Below, in pieces: positions 33,601-43,515 of a stretch of 64,000 nt of DNA (position 1 is its first letter; each line of letters starts with the position of its first letter). Source of the stretch: Bradyrhizobium sp. CIAT3101 (GTDB lineage: Bacteria; Pseudomonadota; Alphaproteobacteria; Rhizobiales; Xanthobacteraceae); contig NZ_CP121634.1 of assembly GCF_029714945.1 (NCBI RefSeq), forward strand, positions 186,001 through 250,000, in the 5' to 3' direction. Both the position numbers and the translations under genes were made by a program. A model generated the notes under the pieces. That model had not been told where the DNA came from and did no database searches. It saw nothing but the letters and a program-made list of their open reading frames with translations.

Positions 33601-36600
33601 TCAGTCGTCCAAATCGTTGAGGCCCTTGATGGGCTTCAGGGCGGCGCCAAACTTCGGATAATTTGCTTTCACCCCGTCATCGAGATCTATCGCGATCTTT
33701 TGCGTCGCCAATGGGAATAGGACGTCACGCTCCCAGGCATCGAGCTCCTCGATCTGCCTGACCGTGGCCTCGATCTCCTTCAGGGCCTTGGTCTTCTGCG
33801 CGGACGAAGCGTCCCCGCTGATGCTGCGCGCTTCCTGCGCCCGGCGATAGCCTTCGAGCTTGGAACGGAACTCCCGCAGATAGTCGTTCAGCACCACACT
33901 CACGGTGTCGGGACGATAGCGGTGCATGTAGATCAGCGCGTTGAACGTGCCCTTCGGGCTGGCGAACAGCCAGTAGATCGGCCGTTTCTTGTACCGCTTC
34001 ACATGATCGTTGAAAAAGTCGCGCGTGAAGTACCTGCGGATGTCCTTACCTAGCGCTTTCTCGACGAAGGCGAGGTTCTCCTGGAAACGCTCCTCGCCGG
34101 AAGTGACTCGCAGGAAGCGGCGGAACCGCGCCGCGATGTCGTCTGCAAACCAGTCGCCATCGAGTACGGGGATCACATTGTCGGCATCTGGCTCAAATGT
34201 CGCGTTCGGCACTTTGGCGCGATAGTTCTCAAATCCCTCGCCTTGGCTTGCGAGGATCAGGCCAGGCGTATCGAGGCTATAGCGTCCAAACATGCAACCA
34301 ACGGCATAGGAGACAAACTCTCGCATCGTGTCGGCGAGCAGCAGCTCTTCCAGTTCCGCCTTCGTCTTCTCACCGCTATAGCGATACGCGGGATTGCAAG
34401 TAAGGGTGACTTCCTCAATCGGCACCTCATGGGTCAGTTCATGTTGCAGATCATAGGCGCCAATGAAGATGCGGTTATTCTCTTCCTCCAGCCTCTGCAT
34501 TTCGTCCGTCATGTTGCGCCAATGGGCGCGCAGTCGGGCGTAGGTAGCCTCCAGCGCTTCGCTCCGGTGGTCGAGTGAGAGCAAGGGAAAGGTGGCAAAA
34601 TCCCAAGAGCTTTCGAACGCATCCCAGTCGGCACGCGAAAGTTCAATCAGTTTCGTAGCAAACGGTTCGATCCTTTCCAACACATTCTCTCGAACAGGAA
34701 ACTGTCCGATGCTGCCTGGATTGAAGTCAATCGTTGGGCATAGAATTTCTAAGAATTTTGTTCCGACCTTCGAAAGCAGAAGCGCCATAAATGATGATTC
34801 CGAAAAATCTGCTTCGGAAAAAATCATGCTCCCTTTCTGGTCAAAAATGCCTTTTCCATCGACAAATCTAGCGGAGAAAGCGCCACTCGAAACGTTCGTA
34901 TAGGTAACTCCCGAACGAAAATAGAATTCGCGGTTTTGAGGACGCGCGCTTGGATGATGGATGATTGCGCTTCCGTCTTGCGACCAATTGAGAACCATAT
35001 CTCGATTCCCATACCATTTTCGGTATTCACCTCCCTTCACGTAAGGCACCCACACTGCGCCCTCGTCCGCCATTCGCGTATTGTCGAAAGATACTTCGGG
35101 CCACAATCTTATAAAGTGTTCGTTATCACCTGTTTGGAGGCCGACGAGCACTTTACCGAACGTTGAAAAAGGCGAGCAGATTTCGAAACTGCTTAGCACT
35201 TCCTCGCTTAGCCAGTAGGCAACAGGAGTTCCAGGAATATTCCTGAATCGGCTTTGATCGAACAGGAACTCGCCATCCCCTGCCGTGAGAAATCTCGATT
35301 CGATTTCCTGAGGTGATCTCACGTCAACGTGGCGATCAAACAGACGCCTGAAGGTGGCTTTTACGCCCTGACGCGGTTTTGAATTTCTGAACGAGAAGGC
35401 GGTAGAACCAAAGTCGGAGCCAAAAATTCCTCGGCCCAAATGCAGTAAGGATGATATTTCCCAGTGAGTGACGATTTGACTTCGAAACTTGCTGAAAGAC
35501 GCGAGAAACATCCAAGAAGGCAGGTTAATCATCCCCCAATAGCCGTTCTGGATGGCTAGTGAGGAGCAACGCTCCATGAAGCAGGTCATTAAGTCAAAGC
35601 GAGCATCAGAGTAAGCAAGTTTGACAAAGGCCTGAAGCTTCGCGTTCATTCCGTTCCAGCCCATATACGGTGGGTTGGCCACCACCACGCGATATTTAGG
35701 TGTAAGGGCCTCGGCCATGCGCAACACAGCTACCACGCGCGTCTGAACCTCTCGCAACAGGAGATCGCTACCAAAATCTTGCGACACCACCACCCGCAGC
35801 GTCTCAGCTGGGTCGCGCAATTTTGGCATGATCAGCGAGCCAAAGTTGCTAGCTTGCTCGAACTGCAGCAGCGTCTCACGTACATCATCCGTGAACAGGT
35901 CGCGCCCTACCACGGCGGCGACCTCAGTCATCTCGGCCGGGGTGAACGTTACGTTCTGCAGCACGACGACGTCGGGCTTTACCTCCATCCGCAGGAAGCG
36001 TCGCCGCCCAATCTTTGCGGCAGCCTTCATCGCCAGTGCAAAGGCGGCCAGCGCCCCAGCTCGGTCGTCGATCTCCAGTCCTGTCAGATTGTGCTTCAGT
36101 ATCAGGCCCGGGATCTCAGTCGCTTCGTATCCCTCTTCCTCATAAATCCCGTAAAGAAGATCGAAGGCATAGGTCAGCATGTGCCCGGATCCACAGGCAG
36201 GATCGCAGACCTTGATTTCCGTTGGTGACGCAACGCGCAGGAAGTCCGTCTCTGGCTCTTCCGGCGGAATGTAATATTCCATGCGCTTCTTCAACGGAGA
36301 GCCTGGCCGGTTCGACATCCAAAGCCGACCGAGCGAATTCTCGACCAGGTAACGCACGATCCAGTGCGGGGTGAACAGTTGCGTGGCGGCAGGGATGTTC
36401 TCGGCCGTGATCTTCACATTCTTCTTCAGCGCAGCGAAGACGTCGTCCTTCTTCTCGGAAATATAGAACTGATAGAGCCAGCCGATAATCTCCACATCGG
36501 CGCAGACATCGGGGGTCATGGCCTCCCGCAGATAGGCGAGGATGGAAGCATTCGACAGCAAGTCATCGGGTAGCAGCAGTTCGGTATAGTCATCGATCCG

Positions 36601-37074
36601 CTCAAACATGAACGACATCACCCGATGCCAGTCGTTGCAGATCGCAACGAGCAGCAAACGGTAAGCCTCGGCCTGCGCATCGACGCTTGGGGAGCGGCCG
36701 TCCAAGAGAGCGTGGACCTGGGCGCGGATTTTCTCCGGAACGCGATCCTCATCGATGTTTCCGGCCTTGGCCTCGGCCAGGATCTCAGGTTGGAACTGAC
36801 CAGACAAAGGCGAGACGACGCGAACGGGGTTGAGGTCGTTCATGTCCATGAAGCGCAAGGCCGAAAAGCGGTTGAACCAGATGTAAGCTACGCGCTCGAT
36901 CACCAGGCTCTTGCCGTCCCTCGTAGTGGCCTCATCGAGTTTTTTCATCGCCTCCGGATGCTCGCGCCGCGCGGCGGCATCTGGCGCGAGCACGGAGTCT
37001 AGCTTGGCGCTGACCTGCCCCATCAGGGTACGGCGGGCGAATTGCGCGAACTTCTTGAGCTTCGTGGTGTCCAT
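33601..37074 (-). CDS. pglX: BREX PglX (N6-adenine DNA methyltransferase)
   Basis: PglX methylates adenine in a non-palindromic site and so marks host DNA. The 1157-aa protein has SAM motif I DPACGSGH (291-298) and catalytic motif IV NPPYMGWNG (467-475), followed by a target-recognition region (about 500-800) that will set the site. The region around 34,700-35,600, which encodes this middle part, is noticeably more AT-rich than the flanks, as often seen for exchanged specificity segments. ATG 37074 overlaps the stop of the small nuclease-like gene. The frame is intact, so the system is probably active. Confidence 0.94.
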   Translation of the reverse strand: MDTTKLKKFAQFARRTLMGQVSAKLDSVLAPDAAARREHPEAMKKLDEATTRDGKSLVIERVAYIWFNRFSALRFMDMNDLNPVRVVSPLSGQFQPEILAEAKAGNIDEDRVPEKIRAQVHALLDGRSPSVDAQAEAYRLLLVAICNDWHRVMSFMFERIDDYTELLLPDDLLSNASILAYLREAMTPDVCADVEIIGWLYQFYISEKKDDVFAALKKNVKITAENIPAATQLFTPHWIVRYLVENSLGRLWMSNRPGSPLKKRMEYYIPPEEPETDFLRVASPTEIKVCDPACGSGHMLTYAFDLLYGIYEEEGYEATEIPGLILKHNLTGLEIDDRAGALAAFALAMKAAAKIGRRRFLRMEVKPDVVVLQNVTFTPAEMTEVAAVVGRDLFTDDVRETLLQFEQASNFGSLIMPKLRDPAETLRVVVSQDFGSDLLLREVQTRVVAVLRMAEALTPKYRVVVANPPYMGWNGMNAKLQAFVKLAYSDARFDLMTCFMERCSSLAIQNGYWGMINLPSWMFLASFSKFRSQIVTHWEISSLLHLGRGIFGSDFGSTAFSFRNSKPRQGVKATFRRLFDRHVDVRSPQEIESRFLTAGDGEFLFDQSRFRNIPGTPVAYWLSEEVLSSFEICSPFSTFGKVLVGLQTGDNEHFIRLWPEVSFDNTRMADEGAVWVPYVKGGEYRKWYGNRDMVLNWSQDGSAIIHHPSARPQNREFYFRSGVTYTNVSSGAFSARFVDGKGIFDQKGSMIFSEADFSESSFMALLLSKVGTKFLEILCPTIDFNPGSIGQFPVRENVLERIEPFATKLIELSRADWDAFESSWDFATFPLLSLDHRSEALEATYARLRAHWRNMTDEMQRLEEENNRIFIGAYDLQHELTHEVPIEEVTLTCNPAYRYSGEKTKAELEELLLADTMREFVSYAVGCMFGRYSLDTPGLILASQGEGFENYRAKVPNATFEPDADNVIPVLDGDWFADDIAARFRRFLRVTSGEERFQENLAFVEKALGKDIRRYFTRDFFNDHVKRYKKRPIYWLFASPKGTFNALIYMHRYRPDTVSVVLNDYLREFRSKLEGYRRAQEARSISGDASSAQKTKALKEIEATVRQIEELDAWERDVLFPLATQKIAIDLDDGVKANYPKFGAALKPIKGLNDLDD

Positions 37075-37574
37075 CAAGCCGCCCCTTCACTAATCCGCCG
37101 GATTGATCGATCACCGAAGCGCTTTTTCCATTGCTCAATATTCAAGATGATGCAGCTTGCCGCGCAATCACGCGCCCAATCCGCATGTCGTATGGGGATC
37201 GATTTCTTCAGTTCATCCTGCTTTGTTAGCAGTAATGGTGCTTCCAATATCTTCATTGAAAGCAGCACAACATAGACGACGCTTAGGTCGTCCTTTCCCT
37301 GAACGGATCGGAAGAAAAGAGTGTCTCGGAATTTCCCGGATAGGCTTTGCACTAGCTTGCCGGAGTTTAGTTTCTGCTCAAATGCAGGCACGTTCTGTGC
37401 TGCAGGATTATCGGGATCCTTTATTTCAACAAACACGGAGCGATCTTCATATTCGGCTATGAAATCGACCCGCTGCATGGTGCTATTGCCATGATAGGCG
37501 CTGTCATCGAAATGAATAACCGCCTTCGCCTCTGGGAACGCGATTTCCAAATCGTATTCCAGCACCGTTGTCAT
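37074..37574 (-). CDS. Small PD-(D/E)XK-like protein inserted in BREX
   Basis: The 166-aa protein has a nuclease-like core: D37 in QRVDFIAEYEDRS, and E50-x-K52 in VFVEIKDPD. No exact family is recognised. It overlaps the ATPase gene upstream (CTATGA) and pglX downstream (TGATG), so it is fully inside the BREX operon. An ATPase plus a small nuclease side by side resembles the two-gene logic of Septu, Gabija and PARIS, but the sequence does not match PtuB or AriB as I know them. It may be an accessory defence pair carried by BREX. Confidence 0.55.
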   Translation of the reverse strand: MTTVLEYDLEIAFPEAKAVIHFDDSAYHGNSTMQRVDFIAEYEDRSVFVEIKDPDNPAAQNVPAFEQKLNSGKLVQSLSGKFRDTLFFRSVQGKDDLSVVYVVLLSMKILEAPLLLTKQDELKKSIPIRHADWARDCAASCIILNIEQWKKRFGDRSIRRISEGAA

Positions 37575-38743
37575 AGCTTGACTCCCTCTAGGGAGCGCTC
37601 GATTTCAGCGTCGTACAACTCGCTGAAGGTCTTCGCTATGCCGGTATTTACGAGCTGGTCATAGTCATCAGTGGAGTGAACGACTATCGCCGCACCATTC
37701 TCCTCTCTAACTAGTACATGGAATCGGACATGATCCTCCTTGCCCTTTTCCATGAGCAAATCGAACCACTTCAATAGAACATAGTCGTGGGTCGCGAGGA
37801 CGATCTGCTGACCGTTGCGCGATAGCTCGAGAAGAAGCTGAACGAGCTTCTTCATCAGCTTCGGGTTCAGGTTTGCTTCAGGTTCGTCCCACAGGAGTAC
37901 GCCAGTGTCGCCAGGGTTAATCGAGCCGTTGCTGAGCAGTCGATGCAGCACGCCGATCTTCCGGTATCCCTCGGCGGTCATGCTGCTCGAAAGCGACCGA
38001 CCGTCCTTCGTGACGAAGCGGGTGACCGTCGAGTCCTGATAGGCTTGCCCTGCCTTCGACTTCGACCGGGCGGGATCGACCTTCTCCTCGTAGCGCCCGG
38101 GCTCGAAGCGGAAAGTCCCGCCGTCCGCCCAGCGATAACGTCCTCCGACGAGGTCGACTAACTCGCGGACGATGCTCGACAGCCTGGGATCCTCGGCAAG
38201 GCTCGAAGCCTCGTCCTCGAAACCGGGATGAACGAGGAGTTCCGCGAGGTCGATGTAGCCATCGTCGAAGATCATCTCGACGGTGGCACGATCATGATCC
38301 GGATGGCGCATGCCACGAATGAGCGATAACACCTCCTTCGTCGGAATGAACACGGGTTGCAGTTCATGCCCCGTGCCGCTGGCATCCACCTTGATCCGCA
38401 CTGATTGGGAGCGGCTGCCGAACGAAATCGCTACGCGGGTGTCATCGCTGCTCACCAGGCTGAGCCGCGTTTGCCCCTTCGCGCCGCTAGCGCGCAGAGT
38501 ACCGATCTTGTTTTCCTCGGGCGAGAAGAGCCGCAGCAGCTTCCTTGATATGTCGGCCCCCACCTCCTTCTCCGAACGATCGGCGGATAGAGGCAGGCCC
38601 GCCAGGGCCAGACCATAGATCGCCTTCAGGAGGTGTGTTTTGCCCGACCCATTAGAGCCTATGACCACGTTCACCCGCGGAGAGAGCGATAGCTGCAAGC
38701 TCCCGAACGCCGTGAAATTCTCGATCTCGATGCCGGCGATCAT
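37571..38743 (-). CDS. ABC-type (RecF/AAA_21-like) ATPase inserted in BREX
   Basis: The 390-aa ATPase has Walker A GSNGSGKTHLL (29-39), a signature-like region MTAEGYRKIGVLHRLLS, Walker B GVLLWDEPEANLNPKLM and a switch His in VLATHDYVLLKWFDLL. This is the short, coiled-coil-poor type seen in PARIS AriA, retron and Septu-like ATPases. ATG 38743 overlaps the brxC stop (TGATG). It is followed at once by the small nuclease-like gene. Core BREX does not need it, so it is probably an added sensor-effector module or a modulator of the system. Confidence 0.8.
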   Translation of the reverse strand: MIAGIEIENFTAFGSLQLSLSPRVNVVIGSNGSGKTHLLKAIYGLALAGLPLSADRSEKEVGADISRKLLRLFSPEENKIGTLRASGAKGQTRLSLVSSDDTRVAISFGSRSQSVRIKVDASGTGHELQPVFIPTKEVLSLIRGMRHPDHDRATVEMIFDDGYIDLAELLVHPGFEDEASSLAEDPRLSSIVRELVDLVGGRYRWADGGTFRFEPGRYEEKVDPARSKSKAGQAYQDSTVTRFVTKDGRSLSSSMTAEGYRKIGVLHRLLSNGSINPGDTGVLLWDEPEANLNPKLMKKLVQLLLELSRNGQQIVLATHDYVLLKWFDLLMEKGKEDHVRFHVLVREENGAAIVVHSTDDYDQLVNTGIAKTFSELYDAEIERSLEGVKL

Positions 38744-41700
38744 CACACAGTCACCCGCCTGCCTGCGCGGATTTCGGCGATCAGCCTCTCGCGCAGGGTG
38801 TCCAAATAGGCGTCAATGTCCTGCTCATCGGCGAGGTACGGCTTGGCATAAGTGACGCGCAGCGCGCTGGCGGCCACGTATCCCGGTTGGGCCGCCGCCG
38901 GCGGCGAGCCGCTCGCCCCATCTCTGAAGCCACGCTGCTCACTGTCCCCACCATCCTTCTTCACGGGAGGCGGCGCCGTCACACGACCGAGCAGCGCCGG
39001 ATAGCCGGACGCCCGGAATCCGCTCACGCGCTCCCGGATCACTGCGATCAACTTGCTGGCGTCAATGGCGTCCAGAACTGTTGAGAAGGCCGCCTCGATT
39101 TCCTGACGGTCAGGCTCTACAAAAGAGGCGAATTCGGGGAGCGCCCGCAGCTTGGCGCGAAGCTCCTCGATATCGGCAATCGCCGTCGCGCGTTCCGCCG
39201 CGAGCCGAGTGTCGACCTCAGCCTTGAGGGCATCAAGGGTGCCCTTGATCTGCTGAATGGCACTGCCCTTGAAGCAATTGGGATCGTCCAAAACCTCGCG
39301 GATGGCATGGGCCCGGTCTTCGCCCCCATATCCGAAATTGGCGTTTTGATCGGTCAGATAGTTCCGCGCCTCGTCATAGATCGTCTTCTGACCACCGCCC
39401 ATGAAGCGACGGATCGGGTCGAGAATGCTCTCCTTCAGGTCGAGTAGCCGATCCTCGTGGCGGCCGAGGTCCTGAAGATACCAGGCATAGGGCTTGCTCG
39501 CGACCTCACGGAGCGCATCCTGGAGCTGGCCCAGCGCGGACAGAAAGGGGTAGCGGGACGATTGCCCTTCCAGGGCCGCAAGTTCGGTCTTGAGCGCGCC
39601 GAAGGCCTCGGCCGACTCGATTCCGAGCGCTTTGCCCTCGGCGCCGGCCGGCTGCTGATCGAAAAATTCGCGGAAGAATTCCTTGAGCTTACGAGTCTGC
39701 GCCGGCGTGAACTCCACCTGGAGTTCGAGCACGATATTGCCGAGGGAGTGAGCGTTCTGAAGCCCGCGAAGCAAGGCATCGCCTTCCAACGGGCTGCCGT
39801 CCGAACGCGCTTCGATCTTGCCGCGTCCAAGCAGGCTGGCTGTGGTGCAAAGGATGGCGGCGTAGGACCAACCATAGGGCTTGCGTTCGAACCGCTCGGT
39901 GACGGCCTTCACTGTTGTCCTAATACCATTGCGCGCGTTTGACCGCGCGAAGTTGAGAATCTCCTGTTCAGTCTCGGTGAGATTGGTGCTGTCGCCGCCG
40001 AACATGCCGTCGTTGCCGTGCATGAAGAACCGGCCGATCTCGTTTTCGGAATAGGCGACGCCGCGCAGCATGCTAAGATTGACGTAAACCTTGTCGACGA
40101 GGGTCTGAAACGCACGCTCGATTCGGGCTTGAGCATCCTCCGAGCGAACCTCGACTTCCTCCCCGCGCACGAAAAGCCGGGCATCGCCCACCAGGGCGCG
40201 GGCTTTGAGCGTCAGATCGCGCTGCCGGCTGCTGTTCTGCTCGCCCTTCTCGCGGACGATGCGCTCGATGCTCGGCTGCTGCGTCACGGAGCGCGCCTGA
40301 CGGACATATTTGTCCGTCCGCTTGAACGTCATCAGGTCACTGACGAAGCGATTGTCGGCATTGAGAACGATGGCGAGTTCGTCCCTCGACATCGTGCGCA
40401 TGGCGGTCGCCTCGGCATTACCGCTCTGCTCGTGAAATGGCGTGATGACGTTGATCGCCAGCTCGTAGTCGCGGCCGAGCAGCCGGTCATCGAGGTAGCG
40501 CGCAAAGGCGTAGTCCTGCGAGGACGCCTCGTGCCGGAGCTTGCGACTCTTAATGACGCCATCAAAAATCAGCGTCTCCAGTTCCTTTGCGATCTCTGCC
40601 GTGTCGACGTCGATTGCCTTGATTTCCTGTTCGACGTCCTTCTCCTCGTCGGTCAGGAACTCGAACAGTTCGCCGTTGCGCTGGATGTAAGTGTTCTGCT
40701 CAAGCAGACTCAGCGCCTCATCAACCCGCCGCTTGTGCTTCGTCAGGTCCGTGTCGAACCTGTCCAGCATTAGGATCGCGACGTTGCGGGCCGTGGGCTT
40801 GAAGCCCTTGACATACTTGACCAGAAACAATGCCTTCAGAATCCGCGTCGCGAATTCATCGCCTAGGTTCTTCTCGGCAATCAGGATCGATTGCTGGACA
40901 TTCGATTTGAGCGCGGTGCGGATGCCCTCGAACATCTGGTCGAAGGTCGCAAGCCCGCCGACCAGCAGATCCGCGAGCCGCACCGCGACTTCCTGGAAAA
41001 CCCCAAGCATGGACCGTTCGCCGACGGAGCTGTGTTTTCCCTCAAAAGCGTTGTGTTGGGACAGGTTCTGGATCGCTAACTGGAACAGCGGATATTGGTA
41101 AGGAACAAAGGGATAGCTGTGAATGAAATGATCGCGGTCACGGAAGTTCTCCAACCTGATTGAGCCATCCGTGAAGTCGAACAGCGTCTTCAGATTGTTC
41201 GACTCGCGATGGTAGAGGTCGGACAGGCTGCTAATGCCGGACTCGGTCTTTTTGAGCAGCCGCTTCTGGATCACTTCGGCGACATCAGCGCTGTTGAGCG
41301 GCATCCGATTGGCGAAGCGTGCCTGAATCTTAGAGAAGTCGTTCTCCTGCCGCTGGTTCATATCGCCGATGACGGACGCCATATCCTGCTGCGCGGTGAC
41401 GATGATCCAGGCCCGACCGCGACACTTGGTGTTCAAGCTCTCCGCGATCGTCTGAAGATTCGTCATGAGCTTGACGTTGTCGGCGATGTACTGGCCCACC
41501 TCGTCGACAAAGAAATTCAGCCGGAAGCCCGGCTTCTGTGCGTCGATGTAAGCCTTCACCTTCTCGGCGAAGTCCTCGATCGATGACCGGAAATCCTGAC
41601 GATACCGGGTCAGGATGCCTTCGCCCTCGGACGGATTAGCGCCCGTGGCCTGTGCATAGGCTTTGGCGACATTCGCGCTCTCCAGCAGGGCCTGCTCGCG

Positions 41701-42276
41701 TCCGCGCTCCCAAGCCTTTCCGGCGACCGACTGATAGGCCTCCCTGAACGCCTGGAGCATCCCGCGACTGTCCAGATCGCGCTCGAACTGGGCGATGTGC
41801 GGCTGCTTGCCATAGTAGCCGCTCATTTCGTCGAAGACTTTCTGGAACACGGAAAGCAGCGCGTCGATCTGCCCCTTCGAGATGACGTCGGCCTTCTGGT
41901 CGATATTGAATAGGATGCTCTTCGACGGGGTCGACACCGCCTTGCGCAGGTCGGCCGCGAGGATCTCATTCTGCGCGCATTTCTGCTTGAAAAGCTCATA
42001 GGCGGGGCTTCCGCCGATGTCCCGATTCTCGAGAAGGAGCGCCAGCATTTTCAGCAGGTGCGATTTGCCCGAGCCGAAAAAGCCGGAGATCCAGACTCCG
42101 TTTGCCGTGCCGTAATTGTTATAGGCATCGAGGAACTTCTCGAGCTGACGCTCGATCTCATTCGTGATGACATACTCTTCAAGTTCGACCCTGAGACTGG
42201 CTTCGTCATCGGCCTTGATCACCCCTTCGATCGCGCGATCGACGGGTTTTTCGAAGATGTCGCGAAGTGTGGTCAT
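38743..42276 (-). CDS. brxC: BREX BrxC (large P-loop ATPase)
   Basis: BrxC (PglY-related, DUF6079-like) is a large ATPase needed for BREX defence. The 1177-aa product starts TLRDIFEKPVDRAIEGVIKA, has the typical EYVITNEIERQLEKFLDAY and Walker A GFFGSGKSHLLKML (65-78), then an AAA core with NFFVDEVGQYIAD as Walker B. ATG 42276 is chosen since GAGGGGGGC lies just before it. A longer frame from 42294 would read through this ribosome site. It is 7 bp from brxB and overlaps the ATPase gene downstream. Confidence 0.95.
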   Translation of the reverse strand: MTTLRDIFEKPVDRAIEGVIKADDEASLRVELEEYVITNEIERQLEKFLDAYNNYGTANGVWISGFFGSGKSHLLKMLALLLENRDIGGSPAYELFKQKCAQNEILAADLRKAVSTPSKSILFNIDQKADVISKGQIDALLSVFQKVFDEMSGYYGKQPHIAQFERDLDSRGMLQAFREAYQSVAGKAWERGREQALLESANVAKAYAQATGANPSEGEGILTRYRQDFRSSIEDFAEKVKAYIDAQKPGFRLNFFVDEVGQYIADNVKLMTNLQTIAESLNTKCRGRAWIIVTAQQDMASVIGDMNQRQENDFSKIQARFANRMPLNSADVAEVIQKRLLKKTESGISSLSDLYHRESNNLKTLFDFTDGSIRLENFRDRDHFIHSYPFVPYQYPLFQLAIQNLSQHNAFEGKHSSVGERSMLGVFQEVAVRLADLLVGGLATFDQMFEGIRTALKSNVQQSILIAEKNLGDEFATRILKALFLVKYVKGFKPTARNVAILMLDRFDTDLTKHKRRVDEALSLLEQNTYIQRNGELFEFLTDEEKDVEQEIKAIDVDTAEIAKELETLIFDGVIKSRKLRHEASSQDYAFARYLDDRLLGRDYELAINVITPFHEQSGNAEATAMRTMSRDELAIVLNADNRFVSDLMTFKRTDKYVRQARSVTQQPSIERIVREKGEQNSSRQRDLTLKARALVGDARLFVRGEEVEVRSEDAQARIERAFQTLVDKVYVNLSMLRGVAYSENEIGRFFMHGNDGMFGGDSTNLTETEQEILNFARSNARNGIRTTVKAVTERFERKPYGWSYAAILCTTASLLGRGKIEARSDGSPLEGDALLRGLQNAHSLGNIVLELQVEFTPAQTRKLKEFFREFFDQQPAGAEGKALGIESAEAFGALKTELAALEGQSSRYPFLSALGQLQDALREVASKPYAWYLQDLGRHEDRLLDLKESILDPIRRFMGGGQKTIYDEARNYLTDQNANFGYGGEDRAHAIREVLDDPNCFKGSAIQQIKGTLDALKAEVDTRLAAERATAIADIEELRAKLRALPEFASFVEPDRQEIEAAFSTVLDAIDASKLIAVIRERVSGFRASGYPALLGRVTAPPPVKKDGGDSEQRGFRDGASGSPPAAAQPGYVAASALRVTYAKPYLADEQDIDAYLDTLRERLIAEIRAGRRVTV

Positions 42277-42283
42277 GCCCCCC

Positions 42284-42895
42284 TCAGATTTCATAATGCG
42301 TTATGTCGAATGCCCGGTAGTATTTGTCGTCATGCAAGATTCCAAACAAATCGAGTGACGCACCGGTATCCAGGCTTTGCGTATATTTTCCGGGAAAGAA
42401 CATCACCGTCGGCTTTTCCTTGGCGGTGCTCTGAAGGTTATTCAATACATTGTGGGAGCGGATATATGGGTAGACCTCGCCGACCCCCGACAGGAACAGG
42501 ACATCGAACTCCCGCTTCGCAAGAAGGGCCCCAATTTCCGGAATGAGATGGGTTTCCGGATCGAGAACCCCTTGCAGAAGCTCCTTGAGCTCGTCCTTTC
42601 CGATGCTTGACTCCGCCGCAAGAACGTCATCCCAGATGCCGCGATTGTGCAGCAGGGAAATGCTGAGGTCGTAGAGGTTGATCTCGACCACGCGCACGCC
42701 GCGGTTCTCGAGTTGCTTCACGAGGCCGGCGCGCATCGTCTCCATGCCGACCGCTTCCTCGGCCGGATAGGGGCAGATGAAGAACGGCACTTCATTGCCA
42801 AGACCCTGCTTCTTGAGGAATCTTTCGCTCGCGATAACCTTGAGAAGGTGGTCGAAGCGGTCCTTGGCGGTTGCCATCTTGCTGAGCCTCGCCAT
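42284..42895 (-). CDS. brxB: BREX BrxB (DUF1788)
   Basis: The 203-aa protein matches DUF1788/BrxB: FDHLLKVIASERFLKKQGLG, PFFICPYPAEEA, LSGVGEVYPYIRSHNVLNNL and PTVMFFPGKYTQS. BrxB is a core BREX protein of unsettled function. It starts at the last base of brxA, so the two are translationally coupled. Confidence 0.95.
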   Translation of the reverse strand: MARLSKMATAKDRFDHLLKVIASERFLKKQGLGNEVPFFICPYPAEEAVGMETMRAGLVKQLENRGVRVVEINLYDLSISLLHNRGIWDDVLAAESSIGKDELKELLQGVLDPETHLIPEIGALLAKREFDVLFLSGVGEVYPYIRSHNVLNNLQSTAKEKPTVMFFPGKYTQSLDTGASLDLFGILHDDKYYRAFDITHYEI

Positions 42896-43515
42896 TATCC
42901 CTTCCTCCCTACCTGTCGTTCGGCGCCGGGGAAGTATCGCAGTTCATTGGCGTTTCCCGCCTGGATGACGGCCAACACGCGCGGTGACAACATCGCCCCG
43001 AGTATCTGGTCGTCCTGCGACAGGATCTCGGCTTCGCGCATCAGGCGGAACAGCACCGCGCGAAGCTTGGCGCGTGTGGTGACCGACAGCGTCGCCAGCT
43101 TCGGGGACCATTCCTCCTTCGCGGACAGAAAGGCGTCAAAATCGTCGTAAGTCAGGGTCGTGCGCAGTGACAGGAACCTGTCGCTGAGCACCTCGACGGC
43201 GAACTCGGCGATGAACCTGTAAGCGCGGCAGGCCGCAAGCCACAAGAGCGCTGCCTGTTCGCTCCGCTCGCCTTCGATAAGCAGCGCCAGTTCGTCCGGA
43301 GAAAGGCGCTTCAGGCGATTTACGATCTCCCGAATCGACCTCCGCGCCGAGCTGGCTTTGCGAACCGGGAACGCCCCGCTCTTTTGTGCGTCGATCACCG
43401 TGTCTTCCCAATCAGCGCCGGCGGTATGCAGACGGGCAACCGCCACACTCTCATTGACGTAAAGACCGCCAGTCCCGAATGACATCAGATAAGGCTGATG
43501 CAGCGCCCCCTTCAT
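42895..43515 (-). CDS. brxA: BREX BrxA (DUF1819, NusB-like)
   Basis: BrxA is the small DNA-binding, NusB-like first gene of type I BREX. The 206-aa product shows the family pattern: QPYLMSFGTGGLYVNESVAV, SARRSIREIVNRLKRLS, WLAACRAYRFIAEFAVEVL. ATG 43515 has GGAG upstream; a TTG three bases earlier is also in frame. The operon promoter must lie in the 43,516-44,126 gap. No brxR-like regulator is next to it. Confidence 0.95.
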   Translation of the reverse strand: MKGALHQPYLMSFGTGGLYVNESVAVARLHTAGADWEDTVIDAQKSGAFPVRKASSARRSIREIVNRLKRLSPDELALLIEGERSEQAALLWLAACRAYRFIAEFAVEVLSDRFLSLRTTLTYDDFDAFLSAKEEWSPKLATLSVTTRAKLRAVLFRLMREAEILSQDDQILGAMLSPRVLAVIQAGNANELRYFPGAERQVGRKG

